The notes beneath the pieces were generated by a model. The model had not been told where the DNA came from. It did no database searches and worked only from the letters and a program-made list of their open reading frames with translations. Below, in pieces: positions 60,485 to 64,000 of a stretch of DNA of 64,000 nucleotides (its first letter is position 1; each line of letters begins with the position of its first letter). A program made the translations under genes and the position numbers. Source of the stretch: JBBKXR01 sp037969585 (GTDB lineage Bacteria > Verrucomicrobiota > Verrucomicrobiia > Verrucomicrobiales > DEV007); contig JBBKXR010000009.1 of the NCBI GenBank assembly GCA_037969585.1, positions 1-64,000 of the forward strand. Reading direction: 5' to 3'.

Positions 60485-61516
60485 TCAGGATTTTGGTGCC
60501 CCCTGAACCACCAGTACGTCGTCGAGCACGCGACGCAAAATTTCGTCTGGCGATTCGTCCTGCGCCTCTGCCTGAAAGTTTCGCCGGATGCGATGACGCA
60601 GTACTGGAGCCATCATTGCCCGCACATCTTCCGCGGTCACGTGGTGACGACCGAGCAAAATGGCGCGCGCTTTTGATGCCAGAAGTAGACTTATGCAGGC
60701 GCGTGGACCGGCACCCCATGAGAGCATTTCCTCCGCCGCTGGGGCGGCTTCGGAGGTTCCCGGTCGGGTCGCGCGAACGATGCGAGCGGCAAACTCGTAG
60801 GTCGGTTCGGCGACCACTACCTTGCGCACCAGCATTCTCGCATCGCGAATCATGTCGCGGCCAAGAACCTGTTTCGGCTGGTAGGAGTAGTCGGTCGTGG
60901 TGCGCCGCATGATTTCGAGTTCGTCATCCATGTCGGGATAGCCAAGCACGATTTTCATCATGAAACGGTCGAGCTGCGCCTCGGGCATCGGGTAGGTGCC
61001 CTCCTGCTCGATCGGATTCTGTGTCGCCAGCACTAGAAACGGATCGGGCAGTTCGTAAGTTTTTCCGCCGGCGGTCAGCTGCCGTTCTTCCATCGCTTCG
61101 AGCAAAGCGCTTTGCGTTTTTGGCGGAGTCCGATTGATCTCATCGGCGAGGATGACATTGCCAAAAAGTGGACCTTCAACGAAGCGAAAGTGGCGCTTGC
61201 CGGTTGCGACGTCCTCCTCCAGCACATCGGAGCCAGTGATATCGCCCGGCATTAGATCCGGCGTGAATTGTATGCGCCGAAAGTCGAGTTCGGTGATTTC
61301 GGCGAGCGTCGAAATCAATCGCGTTTTGGCCAGACCTGGAACGCCTTCGAGAATCGCGTGACCGCCACAGATCAGGGTGATGAAAATTTGATCGATCGGT
61401 TCGCTCATGCCGACGATGATGTGGCTGAACTGATCACGAAGCATCAGGTAGGCGTTGTGCAGACGGCCAACGGCGGTGACGTCGTCCGTGTTTTGGGCAG
61501 GGGAGGAAGGAGGCAT
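60485..61516 (-). CDS. MoxR-family AAA+ ATPase
   Basis: MoxR ATPases act as chaperones, inserting cofactors or remodelling VWA-domain partners. The 343-residue protein has Walker A GVPGLAKT (58-65), Walker B LADEIN (123-128), sensor 1 in VLATQNPIEQEGTYP and the MoxR signature EAQLDRFMM. It is first in the leftward six-gene operon. Upstream is a 240-bp divergent region shared with the endonuclease gene. Confidence 0.93.
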   Translation of the reverse strand: MPPSSPAQNTDDVTAVGRLHNAYLMLRDQFSHIIVGMSEPIDQIFITLICGGHAILEGVPGLAKTRLISTLAEITELDFRRIQFTPDLMPGDITGSDVLEEDVATGKRHFRFVEGPLFGNVILADEINRTPPKTQSALLEAMEERQLTAGGKTYELPDPFLVLATQNPIEQEGTYPMPEAQLDRFMMKIVLGYPDMDDELEIMRRTTTDYSYQPKQVLGRDMIRDARMLVRKVVVAEPTYEFAARIVRATRPGTSEAAPAAEEMLSWGAGPRACISLLLASKARAILLGRHHVTAEDVRAMMAPVLRHRIRRNFQAEAQDESPDEILRRVLDDVLVVQGAPKS

Positions 61517-61756
61517 AAGCGGCGAGAGATCAGATCAATGCACCCTTATTAAAGCAGCGTTCTCGGAATTGCGGCGTCAATTGAGTGTAAATTTTCTGTA
61601 AAACCATATGATTTTGCGCTTCGGTGCGAGCAAAATAATGAAATCGTAATCTTGCGAATGAGTGAGCCAAGGCTTACGAATTCCGTCCCTCTTGGCTGTC
61701 TGGAACAACCTGACTGCGTGAGTCAGGCCGTGGAGAGCTAAGGGGACCTGCCCAGG
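61517..61756. other. 240-bp divergent intergenic region
   Basis: It lies between the MoxR operon and the endonuclease gene. It contains one hairpin, ATTTTGC (61611-61617) and GCAAAAT (61630-61636) with a GC-rich loop of 12 nt that can pair internally, flanked by A/T. It probably also holds two promoters; none could be assigned confidently. No gene is seen. Confidence 0.5.
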
Positions 61757-63502
61757 ATGACGCCTTCCAGTCTCATCGAGAGCCATCGCATTCATGCGAA
61801 GGGTGCCACAGTCTTTGGTCATCGCGCTGCGTCGGTGACGATTGCGTCCGCGATCGCCGTGGTTTTTGTGTTTGGTCTGAGCAGTTGTGCTACGCGGGTG
61901 TCGTTCGACAAGAGTCTGCGTTCGAATGGCGAGTATTCCGAGCAGGAAAACACGGCGGTATTCCGAGGCGGGTATCCTCGTTATCAGGGATTGGACTTTC
62001 TCCGCTACGACGAACTGGTCGAGCTTTCGCGCAACGGTCATCCGGGAAGTGACACGGTTCTCGGACGCAAAGTCGACGACCTCTTAACAACTCCGCTGAT
62101 CGACAATCGTGCTTGGTTCCAGGGCAAGCGTCCGGTGCTGTACACGAACTCGAAGCTTGGCCCGACCTTGCGGGTTGCCACTTGGAATATTGAGAGATCG
62201 CTGCGCATGCGTGAGGTCATTCAGGCGATGGCGTCCGCCGAGGCTTACGCTAAACTGATCGACCGTGAGCAGGTCATCGAGGGCAGCGATACCTGGCACA
62301 ACATGCTTCGCCAACGCGAACGGGTGGCGTCGGCGGACATCATCTTTCTTCAGGAAATGGACATCGGTGTTAACCGATCAGATTATCTGAATGCAGCCGG
62401 CGAAATGGCCAGGGCGATGGGAATGAATTACGCCTATGCGACTCAGGCGATCGAATGCGATCCAGTGCTTCTGGGTCTGGAGCCGATCACCCATCACGAG
62501 ACGGGTGAGATAGACATAGAAGCGACGAATTTTTTCCGTGCCGACTCGGCGCGCTTCAAGGGCTGCTTCGGTTCTGCGGTATTGTCGCGTTATCCGATCA
62601 AAAATGTCGAGGTCGTGCCGTTGAAGACGTTCGCTTACGACTGGTATGCGGACGAGAAGAAAAATCTGACTTACATCGAACAGTTGCGTCGAATCGGGAC
62701 GAAACTTGTATTCGACAACACCTTGACCCGTGAGATGAAAGTGGGTGGGCGAAACTATTTTCGAGTGGATCTTGATGTGCCCGGTGTCGGCGGGAACAAC
62801 ACGCTGACGGTGGTCAACGTTCACTTGGAGATAAAGTGCTTACCTGAGGTGCGCACTGAGCAGATTCGCGAAATTCTCAGCTACATCGCCGAAATTCCGA
62901 ATCCAGTGGTCATGGCGGGCGATTTTAATGCATCAGCAATCGACATCAGTCCGACGTCAGTGCCGCGCACGGTAACACGATTGGTGAAGAATCCGGAGAC
63001 GTGGTTTAACGTCGCCAACGAGGTCGTATTTCACATTGAGTCAGGTTCACTGATTCGAAATGTGGTGAACTTCGGCAAGAATCTCCACAGCCCTCGAGCA
63101 ATAAATATTCCGATGGTTTTCCCCAATTTGGTTCGACCTCTGATTGATGAAATTGAAGATTTTCGCTTCGCCGATGGCTCGACGTTCGACTTTCGGGGTG
63201 ATGCCGAGCGCTCGATGGGCGTGTGGCATGGTACCTTGTCGAATTCGAACCAGAAGAAGTTCAAGGGTCAGGTGCAAAGTTTCAAAGTTAATCGCCCGCT
63301 CGGACCGATTGGCCTTTATCGCCTCGATTGGATGTTTGTCCGATCGGGTTGGTTGGGGTATCCGATGGATCGCGACGCAAGCTATCAACTGGCACCGCAT
63401 TTCGGCGAGACCTTGGTCGATTTTAACAAATATCTTGAGCGGCCTCTTTCGGATCATCGCCCGTCGGTGATTGATTTGCCGCTGAAGGAGCCGGTATTGT
63501 AG
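61757..63502 (+). CDS. lipoprotein of the endonuclease/exonuclease/phosphatase family
   Basis: The 581-residue protein has an N-terminal hydrophobic segment and lipobox (VFVFGLSSC, Cys44). AAGGGGA lies about 12 nt before the ATG. The EEP fold is shown by ATWNIERSLR, IIFLQEMD (catalytic Glu), VVNVHLE, MAGDFNAS and LSDHRPSVIDLPL at the end. The fold covers DNase I, exonuclease III and inositol or lipid phosphatases, so the substrate is open. The stop TAG belongs to a REP palindrome, and the last 80 nt overlap the opposing kinase gene. Confidence 0.85.
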   Translation: MTPSSLIESHRIHAKGATVFGHRAASVTIASAIAVVFVFGLSSCATRVSFDKSLRSNGEYSEQENTAVFRGGYPRYQGLDFLRYDELVELSRNGHPGSDTVLGRKVDDLLTTPLIDNRAWFQGKRPVLYTNSKLGPTLRVATWNIERSLRMREVIQAMASAEAYAKLIDREQVIEGSDTWHNMLRQRERVASADIIFLQEMDIGVNRSDYLNAAGEMARAMGMNYAYATQAIECDPVLLGLEPITHHETGEIDIEATNFFRADSARFKGCFGSAVLSRYPIKNVEVVPLKTFAYDWYADEKKNLTYIEQLRRIGTKLVFDNTLTREMKVGGRNYFRVDLDVPGVGGNNTLTVVNVHLEIKCLPEVRTEQIREILSYIAEIPNPVVMAGDFNASAIDISPTSVPRTVTRLVKNPETWFNVANEVVFHIESGSLIRNVVNFGKNLHSPRAINIPMVFPNLVRPLIDEIEDFRFADGSTFDFRGDAERSMGVWHGTLSNSNQKKFKGQVQSFKVNRPLGPIGLYRLDWMFVRSGWLGYPMDRDASYQLAPHFGETLVDFNKYLERPLSDHRPSVIDLPLKEPVL

Positions 63503-64000
63503 CGGTGTCGCTTCCTACAACCGAAGCGATCGGCAGCCGAATGGTGAAGGTGGCACCGTCGCCAGGTAAGCTGCGCACCGAAACAGTGCCGCCGTGAGCG
63601 ACCGCGATTGCGCGAACCAGACTGAGGCCAAGACCGAGGCCGCGCTCTGAGCGACTGCGATCACCGCGGTAAAGCCGATCCCAAATCCGCGCCTGCTCGG
63701 AGGGGGCGATACCGCGCCCCTGGTCGGCGACGATCAGTTCGACGTGGTGTTCGCTGACCACGGCATCGATGAGAATGCTGGAGTCTTCGGGGCTGTACTT
63801 GAGCGCATTATCGATCAGGTTCGCGACAAGCCGTTGCATCCGCACCCGATCGCAATCGATGACGAGGTCTTCCGGGACTGCGTTGTCGATGACGATGTGT
63901 CGCTCTTCGGCGATGAACTCGTAAAGGTCGATAGCATGACCGCCGATGTCTTTCAGTCTGACGCTCTCGACGTTGAGCCGCATCGCCCCGGCTTCGGCTT
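63423..64000 (-). CDS. sensor histidine kinase, C-terminal part
   Basis: Cut by the window end, so the N-terminus and the phosphoacceptor His are not seen. The visible part begins in the DHp helix end (AEAGAMRLNVESVRL) and covers the HATPase domain: N box NLIDNALKYSP, G1 VADQGRGIAP, G2 GLGLGLSLVRAIAVAHGG. The fold ends at GATFTIRLPI. The final 30 or so residues (around ATIPAPSAANQSPTGDD) come from the palindrome at 63497-63520 and the antisense of the endonuclease gene, and look non-native. A partner response regulator would be expected outside the window. Confidence 0.88.
   Translation of the reverse strand, partial: AEAGAMRLNVESVRLKDIGGHAIDLYEFIAEERHIVIDNAVPEDLVIDCDRVRMQRLVANLIDNALKYSPEDSSILIDAVVSEHHVELIVADQGRGIAPSEQARIWDRLYRGDRSRSERGLGLGLSLVRAIAVAHGGTVSVRSLPGDGATFTIRLPIASVVGSDTATIPAPSAANQSPTGDDPKEAAQDIC
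63497..63520. repeat. GTAG-headed palindrome at a convergent gene pair
   Basis: TTGTAG (63497-63502) and CTACAA (63515-63520) are inverted heads around 12 nt that contain AGCG-GTGT-CGCT. The TAG of the left head is the stop of the endonuclease gene; read on the other strand the palindrome is coding for the kinase tail (around SVVGSDTATI). Confidence 0.65.

Noticed and set aside
1..64000. CRISPR arrays, rRNA, tRNA, prophage, insertion sequences with terminal repeats
   Set aside because: None was seen on reading both strands; apart from RAYTs no transposase, integrase or phage gene is present.

Overview
The window is one contiguous, gene-dense piece of a GC-rich bacterial chromosome. It carries 46 supported protein genes, two of them cut by the window ends. 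I found no rRNA, tRNA, CRISPR array or prophage. The gene content points to the PVC superphylum, most likely Verrucomicrobiota. The evidence is a secreted beta-propeller/HEAT/cytochrome c protein of the type found in those phyla, secreted sulfatase, SGNH, PhoD and esterase enzymes, a MoxR-DUF58-BatA-DUF4175 operon, and a POT transporter with an extra extracytoplasmic insert. Assignment below phylum is not possible from this sequence. Many start codons lack a clear Shine-Dalgarno sequence, so several starts were chosen from signal peptides, family start points or gene overlaps.

Layout. 1-8.4 kb: the 3' end of a REP-associated tyrosine transposase (RAYT), cdsA-ispC (phospholipid and isoprenoid precursors), a ROK sugar kinase, the POT transporter, a structured 340-bp intergenic region, a DUF1015 gene and pepP. 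8.4-10.1 kb: small leftward genes (HAD phosphatase, cyclic-nucleotide-binding domain, OsmC). 10.1-27.4 kb: mostly exported proteins, namely the PVC cytochrome protein, an NfeD/SPFH pair, an alpha/beta hydrolase, an SGNH hydrolase, a sulfatase, PhoD, a Tat-exported TIM-barrel protein, a DJ-1/PfpI protein, and a five-CxxCH cytochrome translationally coupled to a beta-propeller protein. 27.4-36 kb: housekeeping genes (MidA-like methyltransferase, lysA, rhodanese, lspA, ileS) and a complete RAYT. 36-39.6 kb: a Zn/Mn-type ABC importer with a PPK2 polyphosphate kinase coupled to its last gene. 39.8-48.8 kb: FKBP isomerase, a putative molybdenum-carrier protein, glycogen phosphorylase, an OB-fold/coiled-coil protein, a tandem kinase-like protein and a double-domain hydrolase. 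49.1-61.5 kb: a six-gene leftward operon MoxR-DUF58-BatA-VWA/GATase-DUF4175-prenyltransferase-like. 61.7-64 kb: a secreted endonuclease/phosphatase lipoprotein and a partial histidine kinase.

The most interesting signal is a dispersed set of short palindromic elements, each unit beginning with GTAG followed directly by a hairpin. That is the architecture of REP elements handled by RAYT transposases, and the window holds one complete and one partial RAYT. Five elements of different sequence families were found, at 25766-25843, 27373-27473, 31290-31344, 31931-32011 and 63497-63520. They are not neutral spacers. In four cases the TAG of a GTAG head is exactly the stop codon of the adjacent gene (propeller gene, lspA, ileS, endonuclease gene). 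In one case a complete 78-bp inverted pair lies in frame inside the signal-peptide region of a gene. In two cases the element appears to have rewritten the end or start of a neighbouring protein. GTAG at a TAG stop is common by chance, so the pattern needs a genome-wide test.
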